A model generated the notes under the pieces. The model ran no database searches, had not been told where the DNA came from, and worked only from the letters and a program-made list of their open reading frames with translations. Of a stretch of DNA of 13,704 nucleotides, positions 1 through 6,830 are shown piece by piece. Within the stretch, counting starts at the first letter, position 1. Every line of letters begins with the position of its first letter. This stretch comes from Flavobacteriaceae bacterium. GTDB lineage: Bacteria > Bacteroidota > Bacteroidia > Flavobacteriales > Flavobacteriaceae. The stretch spans positions 1 to 13,704 of the forward strand of contig DAOUPU010000049.1 of NCBI GenBank assembly GCA_030625995.1. Reading direction: 5' to 3'. A program made the translations under genes and the position numbers.

Positions 1-107
1 AAGATGCTTAATAACAGCCTAAACAATGCTCTGATAAAATCAATCAGACTGGTCTAGAAGTTTCTAAGAAAGTATTAAAAAAAGAACTCCTATCTATTTG
101 TAAAATA

Positions 108-199
108 AAAAGAGGCTGTCTGAAAAGAAAATTATAATGTCATTCCTGCCTAGCGGCAGGGTCGAAATGATAAATTAGACCTTTTCAACAGCCTCTTTT
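108..199. terminator. Long imperfect inverted repeat, probable bidirectional terminator downstream of ndk
   Basis: The arms at 108-127 and 181-199 pair over 19 bp, with only C120 bulged; the core is AGAGGCTGT against ACAGCCTCT. Each arm ends outward in a T run on its own strand, so the structure could stop transcription both from ndk (minus strand, stop at 222) and from any plus-strand gene to the left. A second hairpin sits inside: CCTGCC (145-150), loop TAGC, GGCAGG (155-160), flanked by TCATT/AATGA (140-144 and 166-170). The shape resembles the dispersed REP-like terminator elements common in Bacteroidota intergenic regions. That family resemblance is from memory; the inverted repeat itself is directly visible. 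Confidence 0.7.
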
Positions 200-221
200 A
201 TCTAATTAGTCGTTCAATCAT

Positions 222-641
222 TTAAAAGATCTCTCTTCCGGAAAAGTGAAAGGAACCTTCAATAAATGCATTCTCATCGCTGTCTGAACCATGAACAGCA
301 TTTTCACTGATAGATATTGCAAATGCCTTTCTGATAGTACCATCTGCAGCTTCAGCCGGATTTGTTGAACCAATTAAAGTTCTAAAATCCTCAACTGCGT
401 TATCTTTCTCTAAAATTGCTGCTATTATTGGTCCACGAGTCATATACTCTACCAAATCACCAAAGAAGGGTCTCTCCTTATGTATCTCATAAAATGTCTC
501 AGCGTCATCCTTGGTCATCTGGGTTTGTTTCATCGCCACAATTTTAAATCCCGCGGCATTGATTTTTTCTAATATTGCCCCCGTGTATCCCTTTTCAACA
601 GAATCAGGTTTGAGCATGGTAAATGTTCTATTTGTTGCCAT
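222..641 (-). CDS. ndk: Nucleoside diphosphate kinase
   Basis: This 139-residue protein transfers the gamma-phosphate of ATP to other nucleoside diphosphates through a phospho-histidine, balancing cytoplasmic NTP and dNTP pools. It has the family's full length and signatures: an N-terminal TFTMLKPDSV with the nucleotide-binding Lys11, a GPIIAAIL strand near residue 70, the GSTNP motif (91-95), and the active-site segment NAVHGSDS with catalytic His117. The ATG at 639-641 is the only start that gives the usual N-terminus. The gene lies downstream of the PhoD-like gene on the same strand with a 71-nt gap. That gap carries a TAATTTTG -7-like box (664-671), so ndk probably has its own promoter. 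The inverted repeat at 108-199 is the likely terminator. The family assignment is secure. Confidence 0.98.
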   Translation of the reverse strand: MATNRTFTMLKPDSVEKGYTGAILEKINAAGFKIVAMKQTQMTKDDAETFYEIHKERPFFGDLVEYMTRGPIIAAILEKDNAVEDFRTLIGSTNPAEAADGTIRKAFAISISENAVHGSDSDENAFIEGSFHFSGREIF

Positions 642-663
642 TAATTTTGTTTTTAAATTTTGG

Positions 664-671
664 CAAAATTA
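664..671 (-). promoter_or_regulatory. Candidate -7 promoter box for ndk
   Basis: On the minus strand this reads TAATTTTG, a full match to the Bacteroidota -7 consensus TAnnTTTG, ending about 22 nt before the ndk ATG. No TTG lies at the expected 17-23 nt upstream, so the -33 element is missing or weak. A 16-bp perfect palindrome occupies the spacer region instead. Confidence 0.45.
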
Positions 672-674
672 ATC

Positions 675-690
675 TATTATTCGAATAATA
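675..690. repeat. 16-bp perfect palindrome upstream of ndk
   Basis: TATTATTCGAATAATA equals its own reverse complement. It lies 3 nt upstream of the -7-like box of ndk, where a repressor or activator dimer could contact the promoter. An operator role is inferred; in AT-rich DNA such palindromes also arise by chance. Confidence 0.4.
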
Positions 691-712
691 AATAATCGAT
701 AGGACTTAAATT

Positions 713-1729
713 TTAATATTTTTGTATAACCTTTTGAAGTAGCAGATTGTTTTCTCCCCTAATTTCCATATTTACATTGTTGGTTTTGAAATCAATTCTT
801 AAAATTCCGAAATTAAGATCAGAAACAACTTCGCTTATTCTATAAACATTTGGCTCACCCTGAAAAGAAGTGTAGGAATGTGTAAGACCACTGGAGGTAA
901 AGTCAATTATTGGGGTTTTTAAATTTTTAACACTATCCAAAGAAATTTCTGCGATATGTCTGTCACCAGATAAGAATATAACACCAGTGGCTTTAGAATC
1001 AGAAATAATTCCTTTCATTTTATCAACCTCATGAGGCATATTTCCCCAACTTTCAAAACCATGTTCTTTCGATAAAAATTGAATACTGCTAACAATGATG
1101 TTAAAGTTTGAGTTAGAAGTTTTTAATTCCTTCTCAATCCAATCCCATTGTGTTTTTCCCAAGACAGTTCCTTGGCCGTAATCGTTAGGAATATACCTTT
1201 TAATGCCAGTCGTATCTTCCGTTAAATGAGTTCTAAAATATCTGGTATCAAGAACTATTATATTAACTGAATTTTCACCAATTAAAAATTTTTCTGAATA
1301 ATAAACTCCTTTTCTGCTCCTTCTTTCATCCAAAGAATCAATGTCAAAAAAATCTAAAAAAATTTGTTGGACACTATCTTTTTTATCGAACTCAATTCCT
1401 CCATCGTTTACACCGTAGTCATGGTCATCCCAGGTTCCCATTATACGAATTTCTTTTTTAAAATTTTGATAGACAACATCGTTTTTTTGTTTCTCATAAC
1501 TCAGTTGCATTCCTTTAATATCCTCACCATCAGCGTAAACTATATCTCCACCCCAAATAAATATATCGGGATTGTTCTTTAGTATTTCACTCCATAAAAC
1601 ATTTGGTAAGTTTTGATTATCACAAGACCCAAAGGCAATGACAAAACTAGGGATGGATTCGTTTTTATCTGTTCTCTCAAAACATGAAAATAAGCTAAGA
1701 GATAAACAAAAAATCAGTATTTTATTCAT
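713..1729 (-). CDS. PhoD-like (alkaline phosphatase D family) metallophosphatase lipoprotein
   Basis: This 338-residue exported phosphatase or phosphodiesterase is probably anchored in the envelope. Residues 1-16 form a lipoprotein signal peptide with lipobox LFSC, so Cys16 becomes the lipidated N-terminus. The metallophosphatase core follows: FGSCDNQ (33-39), WGGDIVYAD (59-67) with a metal-binding Asp, GTWDDHDYGVND (98-109) with the Asp-His-Asp cluster, VLDTRYFR (159-166), LGKTQWDWIEKEL (190-202), and SGDRHIAEI (254-262) with the late metal-binding His. All blocks expected for the PhoD family are present. The protein is shorter than classical PhoD and lacks its N-terminal beta-domain, as in many Bacteroidota homologues. 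The substrate cannot be told from sequence. It precedes ndk on the same strand and is divergent from the DHH gene. A TAACTTTG box on the minus strand (1790-1797) may be its promoter, giving a leader of roughly 55 nt. Confidence 0.9.
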   Translation of the reverse strand: MNKILIFCLSLSLFSCFERTDKNESIPSFVIAFGSCDNQNLPNVLWSEILKNNPDIFIWGGDIVYADGEDIKGMQLSYEKQKNDVVYQNFKKEIRIMGTWDDHDYGVNDGGIEFDKKDSVQQIFLDFFDIDSLDERRSRKGVYYSEKFLIGENSVNIIVLDTRYFRTHLTEDTTGIKRYIPNDYGQGTVLGKTQWDWIEKELKTSNSNFNIIVSSIQFLSKEHGFESWGNMPHEVDKMKGIISDSKATGVIFLSGDRHIAEISLDSVKNLKTPIIDFTSSGLTHSYTSFQGEPNVYRISEVVSDLNFGILRIDFKTNNVNMEIRGENNLLLQKVIQKY

Positions 1730-1789
1730 TTTGTGTTCTTATTAATTTGCTAAATATGGTAGGTTGGTATCAGAAATTAAGAGCAGAAT

Positions 1790-1797
1790 CAAAGTTA
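1790..1797 (-). promoter_or_regulatory. Candidate -7 promoter box for the PhoD-like gene
   Basis: On the minus strand this reads TAACTTTG, matching TAnnTTTG, about 60 nt before the ATG at 1729. I see no convincing TTG -33 element at the right distance, so the call rests on the -7 match alone. Confidence 0.35.
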
Positions 1798-1826
1798 AGT
1801 TAATTCGTAATCGAAATAGTTAGAAA

Positions 1827-1858
1827 TTGAAATTAAATATTTTTTTATTGTATATTCG
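1827..1858 (+). promoter_or_regulatory. Candidate promoter of the nrnA-like/gldI/PPIase operon
   Basis: A TTG at 1827-1829 is followed after 21 nt by TATATTCG (1851-1858), a one-mismatch version of TAnnTTTG. The start codon begins at 1865, only 6 nt past the box. If used, transcription would start at or within a few bases of the ATG, giving a leaderless or near-leaderless mRNA. Confidence 0.5.
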
Positions 1859-1864
1859 CGATCT

Positions 1865-2896
1865 ATGAATTTAGGAAAAATTGATGAGATAATGGAGCTC
1901 CTTTCAGCTCCAAAAAAGATTGTGATTGTATCACACAGAAACCCTGACGGAGATGCTTATGGTTCAAGTTTAGCGCTATATCACTTCCTGTTAAAATTTG
2001 ATCATTTAGTAACAGTTTTGTCACCAAATGATGCCCCTGATTTTTTAAAGTGGCTTCCGGGTCAGGAAAAAATTGTAATTTTCGAAAAAGAGGTGAAGAG
2101 GGGAACTCAATTGTTGGAAGAAGCAGAAATCGTTTTTACCCTAGATTTCAATGCTCTACAGAGGGTAGGACCGAAAATGCTAATTCCGCTCGAAAAAATA
2201 AGACCAATTTTTATTATGATTGATCATCACCAACAGCCTGATGATTACGCAGAATATGCATTTGTAGATCCGGAATCTTGTTCAACAAGTCAATTATTAT
2301 ATCAATTTATCGAAAAATTGAACCATTTGGATTATATTGATAAAGATGTTGCAACTTGTATTTACACTGGTATATTAACAGATACAGGTTCCTTTCGTTT
2401 TCCTTCTACAACTAGTTTAACACACAGAATAGTTGCAAATTTATTGGATTTAGGTGCTAATAATTCAGAAATATATAATCAGATTCACAATGTAAACACC
2501 TATAATCGCGTTCAGTTATTAGGTCGAGCCTTGAAGAATTTGATAGTGCTTAATGAATATCATACAGCCTACATTACCTTATCTCAAAAAGATCTAAGGG
2601 AATTCAATTTTAGAAAAGGGGACACGGAGGGGTTTGTAAATTATGCTTTGTCTATAGCCAATGTAATATTTGCAGCGATATTTATCGAAGACAGGAATCA
2701 AGGGATCATTAAAATTTCATTCAGATCCTCAGGTAACTTTTCGGTAAATGAATTTTCGAGAAATCATTTTAATGGAGGTGGTCATATCAATGCAGCTGGG
2801 GGTAGGAGTGAGGAGTCCTTACAGAGTACGACAAAGAATTTCACCAAAATTTTGCCAAACTACAAAGCAGAGTTAATAGCATCTTATGAAAAATAA
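1865..2896 (+). CDS. DHH-family phosphoesterase (NrnA-like oligoribonuclease / pAp phosphatase)
   Basis: This is a 343-residue cytoplasmic DHH/DHHA1 phosphoesterase. Family members of this layout degrade short oligoribonucleotides (nanoRNA, linear dinucleotides) and often dephosphorylate 3'-phosphoadenosine 5'-phosphate. The DHH domain shows SHRNPDGDAYGS (23-34) with metal-binding His24, Asp28 and Asp30, then FTLDFN (91-96) with Asp94, the name-giving IDHHQQ (Asp120-His121-His122), and GILTDTGSFRF (169-179) with Asp173. The DHHA1 domain ends in the substrate-binding GGGHINAAGG (304-313). Length and motif order fit NrnA rather than RecJ, which is much longer. It heads an apparent operon: the gldI start lies 11 nt inside its 3' end. 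Exact substrates cannot be read from sequence. Confidence 0.92.
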   Translation: MNLGKIDEIMELLSAPKKIVIVSHRNPDGDAYGSSLALYHFLLKFDHLVTVLSPNDAPDFLKWLPGQEKIVIFEKEVKRGTQLLEEAEIVFTLDFNALQRVGPKMLIPLEKIRPIFIMIDHHQQPDDYAEYAFVDPESCSTSQLLYQFIEKLNHLDYIDKDVATCIYTGILTDTGSFRFPSTTSLTHRIVANLLDLGANNSEIYNQIHNVNTYNRVQLLGRALKNLIVLNEYHTAYITLSQKDLREFNFRKGDTEGFVNYALSIANVIFAAIFIEDRNQGIIKISFRSSGNFSVNEFSRNHFNGGGHINAAGGRSEESLQSTTKNFTKILPNYKAELIASYEK

Positions 2897-3422
2897 TTTA
2901 TTTTATCTGGTACTTGTTTTAGTGATCAGTTCTTGTTCGTCGCCGGAACCGAGAAAACCAATTATTAGAAAAACAAGCTCATTTATGTCCGAATCTGTTG
3001 AGAGAAACAAGGTGTTGAAAAATGTGGAAGAAGAGATATTCAGACAAAAAATGGAAAATGACAGCATTAATAATTATATCAGTTCAGAGCATGGGTTTTG
3101 GTATTATTATAAGGAAAAAGATACGTTGAATAATAAACTTGCTACTACAGGTGACGAGGTAATTTTCTCTTATGAAGTGAAAAAATTAAATGATTCTATT
3201 GTCTATTCAAAAGAGGAATTGGGAGATAAAAATTATTTAGTAGACAAAGAAGAGTTGATCACAGGCTTGCAAGAAGGGATAAAATTAATGAAAGAAGGCG
3301 AAGTTGTAGTTTTTTTATTTCCGTCGTATAAGGCCTACGGATATACCGGCAATGAAAGAATAGGATCAAACGAACCATTAATATATACAGTACAATTAAA
3401 AAAAATAATCAATAAAAATTAA
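2886..3422 (+). CDS. gldI: Gliding motility lipoprotein GldI (FKBP-type peptidyl-prolyl isomerase)
   Basis: This 178-residue lipoprotein of the flavobacterial gliding system is thought to help fold envelope components of the gliding and type IX secretion machinery. Residues 1-17 form a signal peptide with lipobox ISSC (lipidated Cys17). A charged linker with the segment SESVERNK follows, as in other GldI proteins. The C-terminal half (about 88-175) is a single FKBP domain: TGDEVIFSYEV, the ELITGLQEGIKLMKEGE segment, FPSYKAYGYTG, and a final IYTVQLKKI strand. Several active-site aromatics of classical FKBPs appear altered, so catalytic activity is uncertain. The gene overlaps the upstream DHH gene by 11 nt and is followed after 4 nt by another lipoprotein PPIase, suggesting translational coupling. 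The presence of gldI does not by itself show that the cell glides. Confidence 0.9.
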   Translation: MKNNLFYLVLVLVISSCSSPEPRKPIIRKTSSFMSESVERNKVLKNVEEEIFRQKMENDSINNYISSEHGFWYYYKEKDTLNNKLATTGDEVIFSYEVKKLNDSIVYSKEELGDKNYLVDKEELITGLQEGIKLMKEGEVVVFLFPSYKAYGYTGNERIGSNEPLIYTVQLKKIINKN

Positions 3423-3426
3423 TAAC

Positions 3427-4533
3427 ATGAATTTGATAAAACTAACTTTTTTAATATTAACATTGAGTTTCACCTCTTGTGAAACAAACAATTACAAAAA
3501 TCTGGAAGACGGATTATACGCTGATATACAGACAGATAAAGGTGATATATTGTTAAAATTGGAATATGAGAACGCACCGGTTACGGTAGCTAATTTTGTA
3601 TCATTAGCTGAGGGTACAAATACATATGTAGAAGAAAAGTATAAAGGAAAAAGATTCTATGATGGACTGAAATTTCATCGGGTGGTAGATGATTTTATGA
3701 TACAAGGGGGAGATCCCAGAGGAAATGGATCTGGAGATCCCGGATATAAATTTGAAGATGAATTTGCGATGGATGAAAATGGAGAATTATTGTTTACTCA
3801 TAAAAGTGGAGGAATACTTTCAATGGCAAATTCCGGTCCGGATTCAAACGGCAGTCAATTTTTTATTACTCATAAAGAGACTCCTTTTCTTGATGGAAGA
3901 CATACCATATTTGGTCATCTTATTCAAGGCCAGGCTGTGGTTGATTCTATCCAACAAGATGATGTGATTCAAAGGGTAGAAATTATTAGAGTGGGCAAAG
4001 ATGTGAAGGAATTTGATGCTCAGGAAGTTTTTAATTCTTATTTCTCAGATATTGAGGCAAGGAAAAAATTGCAACAAGAAAAGATGAATAAGGTAAAGAC
4101 GGATCTTTTAAAATTGATAGATGATAATGAAGCGAATATAATCAGTCTGCCTTCTGGTCTGAAATATATCACTTTAAAAGAAGGAACCGGAGTAAAACCA
4201 GAAGTAGGCTCAAAAGTACTGGTGTATTACGCAGGGTATTTTAAGACTGGAGATTTATTCGATACCAACGTCATGGATATCGCGAAGTTATATGATAAAT
4301 ACGACCGTAGAAGAGAGAGTGGAGGAGGGTATAATCCTGTTCCAATGGATTACAGTCCGGATGCATCCTTGATCGCTGGTTTTAAAGAAGGTTTGCAACA
4401 AATGTCTATTGGAGATAAATTATTGTTGGTTATCCCATCGCATTTGGCTTATGGAGAGCAAGGATCGAGAGGGGTCATACCCCCCAATTCAGATTTATTA
4501 TTTGAGTTGGAGATTGTTGATCAAGTAAAATGA
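3427..4533 (+). CDS. Lipoprotein with fused cyclophilin and FKBP peptidyl-prolyl isomerase domains
   Basis: This 368-residue exported protein carries two unrelated prolyl isomerase folds. The signal peptide ends in lipobox FTSC (Cys18). The cyclophilin domain (about 30-192) has the active-site block FHRVVDDFMIQGGDP (83-97) with the catalytic Arg, GILSMANSG and GSQFFIT (129-148), and FLDGRHTIFG. A helical, charged linker (about 195-235) leads to an FKBP domain (about 243-366) with GSKVLVYYAGYF, FDT (278-280), VIPSHLAYGEQG (335-346), and a SRGVIPPNSDLLFELEIV ending. Between FDT and AGFKEGLQQ the FKBP domain has a roughly 37-residue insert rich in Tyr, Arg and Gly, much longer than the usual loop. 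Both catalytic centres look intact. It begins 4 nt after gldI and ends at a strong terminator, so the two lipoprotein PPIases are probably made together for envelope folding. Confidence 0.92.
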   Translation: MNLIKLTFLILTLSFTSCETNNYKNLEDGLYADIQTDKGDILLKLEYENAPVTVANFVSLAEGTNTYVEEKYKGKRFYDGLKFHRVVDDFMIQGGDPRGNGSGDPGYKFEDEFAMDENGELLFTHKSGGILSMANSGPDSNGSQFFITHKETPFLDGRHTIFGHLIQGQAVVDSIQQDDVIQRVEIIRVGKDVKEFDAQEVFNSYFSDIEARKKLQQEKMNKVKTDLLKLIDDNEANIISLPSGLKYITLKEGTGVKPEVGSKVLVYYAGYFKTGDLFDTNVMDIAKLYDKYDRRRESGGGYNPVPMDYSPDASLIAGFKEGLQQMSIGDKLLLVIPSHLAYGEQGSRGVIPPNSDLLFELEIVDQVK

Positions 4534-4540
4534 TATTATA

Positions 4541-4575
4541 AAAAAAAGGGGAAAATTTAATTTTCCTCTTTTTTT
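4541..4575. terminator. Bidirectional intrinsic terminator shared by the PPIase operon and meaB
   Basis: Positions 4541-4555 pair with 4561-4575 around the loop TTTAA. The 15-bp stem has seven A-T, a GGGG against CCTC block (one G-T wobble), then four A-T, and ends in a long T run on the plus strand; on the minus strand the complementary run of A on the plus strand also gives Ts. The minus-strand half includes the last codons and stop (4557-4559) of meaB, so the terminator is built into that coding sequence. Confidence 0.8.
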
Positions 4576-5573
4576 TTGAAATAGATTTCAATAAGCTCAT
4601 TCGCGGCTTCAAAAGGTGAAATTTTGTTATTTTCAACATTCTGTAATATTCGATTCAAGTTCGTTTGAACTTCAAGGTCTGCATAGAAATTATCTTTTAA
4701 CTGTTGATCTATGGTTTTTAGAAGCCAGTTTTTATTCTGTGCAGTTCTATTTTCATCAAAGGAACCGTTAGCTTTTGTCATCTTTACAAAATCAGAAATA
4801 ATTTGCCAAGCTTGATCTATGCCTATATTTTTTAGGGCACTGCATGTTATTACTTTTGGTCGCCATGAGTTATCTTTCAGGGGATATAAATGTAATGCAC
4901 TCTCAAATTCAGATCTGGCTAATTCTGCTTCTTTTATATTTTTATTGTCCGCTTTATTAATAATTATAGCATCGGTTAACTCCATGATCCCACGTTTAAT
5001 ACCCTGCAATTCATCACCAGCTCCGGCTAATTTCAATAAGAGAAAGAAATCAACCATCGAACTTACTAATGTTTCTGATTGACCTACTCCGACAGTTTCT
5101 ATTATAATCACATCATATCCTGCTGCCTCACATAAAACTATAGCTTCCTTTGTTTTTTTTGCCACCCCACCCAACTGATTTCCAGTAGGAGATGGTCTGA
5201 TAAATGCATTTTTCTCTTTAGTCAATTTCTCCATTCTTGTTTTATCGCCGAGTATACTGCCTTTTGTAATGGAGCTGCTGGGGTCTATGGTCAGGACGGC
5301 AATTCGTTTCTTAAGTTTGATCAAATGAGTTCCAAATGACTCTATAAAAGTGCTCTTACCAACTCCGGGAACTCCTGTAATTCCAATCCTAACGGAATTA
5401 TTTGCATATGGTAAACATGCTTCCAATAACTTAGAGGCCTTCAGGAAATCCTTTTCCTTAGAACTTTCAATTAGAGTAATTGCCTTACTTAAATAGGTAA
5501 TATCCCCAAGTAGGATGTTTTCTAAAAACTCGGATACAGTTGCGTTTTTGATATTTTTCACATTATTCTCCAT
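4557..5573 (-). CDS. meaB: MeaB/ArgK-family G3E GTPase (methylmalonyl-CoA mutase chaperone)
   Basis: This 338-residue GTPase loads and protects the adenosylcobalamin cofactor of methylmalonyl-CoA mutase, gating cofactor transfer by GTP hydrolysis in the cytoplasm. Visible signatures are the Walker A loop GVPGVGKST (67-75), the IDPSSS stretch (96-101), GDKTRM (109-114), RPSPTGNQLGGVAKKT (126-141) typical of MeaB, the switch and Walker B region IIETVGVGQSE (158-167), AGAGDELQGIKRG (183-195), and the guanine-specificity motif NKAD (206-209). Length fits the family. The mutase genes are not in the window, though in many Bacteroidota they are unlinked, so the partner is inferred from the family. 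Older annotations call such proteins LAO/AO transport ATPase ArgK; the motif set favours MeaB. The basic and acidic C-terminus (KKKEEN) is encoded inside the convergent terminator hairpin. Confidence 0.95.
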   Translation of the reverse strand: MENNVKNIKNATVSEFLENILLGDITYLSKAITLIESSKEKDFLKASKLLEACLPYANNSVRIGITGVPGVGKSTFIESFGTHLIKLKKRIAVLTIDPSSSITKGSILGDKTRMEKLTKEKNAFIRPSPTGNQLGGVAKKTKEAIVLCEAAGYDVIIIETVGVGQSETLVSSMVDFFLLLKLAGAGDELQGIKRGIMELTDAIIINKADNKNIKEAELARSEFESALHLYPLKDNSWRPKVITCSALKNIGIDQAWQIISDFVKMTKANGSFDENRTAQNKNWLLKTIDQQLKDNFYADLEVQTNLNRILQNVENNKISPFEAANELIEIYFKKKEEN

Positions 5574-5667
5574 TATATTGCTGGATACTTTTTGAGCTAA
5601 ACCATTTTATGTAAATTTAATATTTTTCCGAGAATCTAAATTATTTTGGATTTTATTTTTTAAAAAA

Positions 5668-5693
5668 TGCAACGTTCAATAACTTTAATCGTA
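5668..5693 (+). promoter_or_regulatory. Candidate ECF-type promoter of the sigma factor operon
   Basis: TGCAAC (5668-5673) and CGTA (5690-5693) are separated by 16 nt, which fits the AAC -35 core and CGT -10 core typical of ECF sigma factors. No good TAnnTTTG/TTG pair for the primary sigma factor is visible before the ATG at 5717. This suggests autoregulation by the encoded sigma factor. It is an inference from a short motif. Confidence 0.4.
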
Positions 5694-5716
5694 TTTGTAA
5701 TAGAAGATCTAGATAA

Positions 5717-6268
5717 ATGAATCGAAATAGTAAAGTTCAATCTGAATTGATTGAAAACTGTAAAAGAAACGACAGTAAAGCTCAAATGAAGCTGTATGAT
5801 TTGTATTGCAAAGCAATGTTCAACACAGCCTATAATTTTGTAAAAGATGATATGGCAGCTCAAGATATGATGCAAGAAGCTTTTATAAAGGCATTTGCTA
5901 AAATAAGTACATACAACTCTGAAGCTTCCTTCGGATCCTGGTTAAAAAGAATTGTTATCAATCAATGCCTGGATTTTATAAAAAAGAAAAATTTAGAAAC
6001 TGTTGAAATTAAAGAGGATGTAATATCGATAGAAGATGACAATGACTGGAATATAGACCAGGAGACAAGTATACAAGCAATTTATTCCTGTATAGAACTG
6101 CTGCCTCAAAAATGTAAGAATGTTGTAAAGCTATATCTATTAGAGGGCTATGATCATCAGGAAGTAGCGCAAATATTAGAAATATCAGAAGTTTCTTCCA
6201 GGTCTCAGTTATCAAGAGGGAAAAACAAATTAAGAGAACTTTTAATACAGAATAATTATGCAAGTTGA
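5717..6268 (+). CDS. ECF (group 4) RNA polymerase sigma-70 family factor
   Basis: This 183-residue extracytoplasmic-function sigma factor would direct RNA polymerase to a small regulon. Region sigma-2 spans about 25-93, with the -10-recognition segment around DMMQEAFIKAF (50-60) and FGSWLKRIVINQCLDFIKK (72-90). Region sigma-4 spans about 125-177, with LPQKCKNVVKLYLLEG followed by the helix-turn-helix HQEVAQILEISEVSSRSQLSRGK (147-169). There is no sigma-1 or sigma-3, as expected. The acidic inter-domain linker (EIKEDVISIEDDND) is typical. The ATG at 5717 gives a normal N-terminus. The next gene starts 11 nt before its stop and encodes a membrane-anchored protein with the hallmarks of a cognate anti-sigma factor, so the pair probably responds to an envelope signal. 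The target genes and the stimulus are unknown. Confidence 0.93.
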   Translation: MNRNSKVQSELIENCKRNDSKAQMKLYDLYCKAMFNTAYNFVKDDMAAQDMMQEAFIKAFAKISTYNSEASFGSWLKRIVINQCLDFIKKKNLETVEIKEDVISIEDDNDWNIDQETSIQAIYSCIELLPQKCKNVVKLYLLEGYDHQEVAQILEISEVSSRSQLSRGKNKLRELLIQNNYAS

Positions 6269-6830
6269 TCTAAGAGAAAAAATTAAAAACGATAAAATGA
6301 TGAGAGAACTACCTAATAATCATCGGGATATATTTGAACAACGTCTGCAAGAAGAGTTGCATCAAAAAAATAATAACAATTATACCTTTATGAAGATAGC
6401 TGCATCTGTCTTGATATTGTTGAGTGTAGGATTTACTGGATATCAGTTTTTTAAACCTGAGGTTCCACAAGAAATTGTAAAAACCGAAGAAGTATCCAAA
6501 AATAAAATTAACTCAATGGCTGATGTTTCTCCAAATTTGAAAAAAGTGGAAGATTATTATTTAACACAAATCAACTATCAAATTGCAAAAATTAAAATTA
6601 CAGATGAAAACAAAGATTTATTAGAATTGTATTTGTCACAGCTAAGTGTGTTACAGCAAGAATACGAAGATCTTAATTTGCAGTTAAATACCGATGAAAT
6701 CAGTGAAGATACTATTGAGGCATTGATAGAAAATTTACAGTTGAGGTTGCAATTATTAAAACAGTTAAAAAAGAAATTAGAAATAATAGAAAATTTAAAT
6801 TCAAAAGAAAATGAGAGTAAACAAGCATAG
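6258..6830 (+). CDS. Probable membrane-anchored anti-sigma factor with periplasmic coiled coil
   Basis: This 190-residue protein is likely the negative regulator of the sigma factor before it. Residues 1-44 would be cytoplasmic and include MRELPNNHRDIFEQRLQEEL (15-34), an LPxxHxxxFxxRL pattern I associate with Bacteroidota anti-sigma-like proteins. There is no Cys/His zinc motif. One transmembrane helix (about 45-64) is followed by a long periplasmic part, strongly predicted as coiled coil from about 95 to 183 (repeated L/I heptads such as LELYLSQLSVLQQEYEDL and LQLRLQLLKQLKKKLEII). The start overlaps the sigma gene by 11 nt, and the stop lies 20 nt inside the next gene, which suggests translational coupling. 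Assignment as anti-sigma rests mainly on position and topology, not on a domain I can name with certainty. Confidence 0.7.
   Translation: MQVDLREKIKNDKMMRELPNNHRDIFEQRLQEELHQKNNNNYTFMKIAASVLILLSVGFTGYQFFKPEVPQEIVKTEEVSKNKINSMADVSPNLKKVEDYYLTQINYQIAKIKITDENKDLLELYLSQLSVLQQEYEDLNLQLNTDEISEDTIEALIENLQLRLQLLKQLKKKLEIIENLNSKENESKQA

Noticed and set aside
1..57. Possible C-terminus of an upstream plus-strand gene ending at TAG 55-57
   Set aside because: The frame is open from position 1, but 18 codons are too few to recognise anything.
15..137. Open plus-strand frame of 40 codons, protein-like (Lys-rich), at the left edge
   Set aside because: It has no ATG, GTG or TTG start, is preceded by two stops in frame, and runs into the inverted repeat at 108-199. 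It could be a relic but there is no support for a gene.
1364..1582. Plus-strand open frame inside the PhoD-like gene
   Set aside because: It is antisense to a well-supported CDS with clear catalytic motifs, and its predicted peptide is low-complexity hydrophobic. The other short frames opposite or within real genes were dismissed for the same reason.
4557..5573. MeaB annotated as LAO/AO transport system ATPase (ArgK)
   Set aside because: The older name is based on a disputed assignment; the G3E GTPase motifs NKAD and RPSPTGNQLGGVAKKT fit MeaB.
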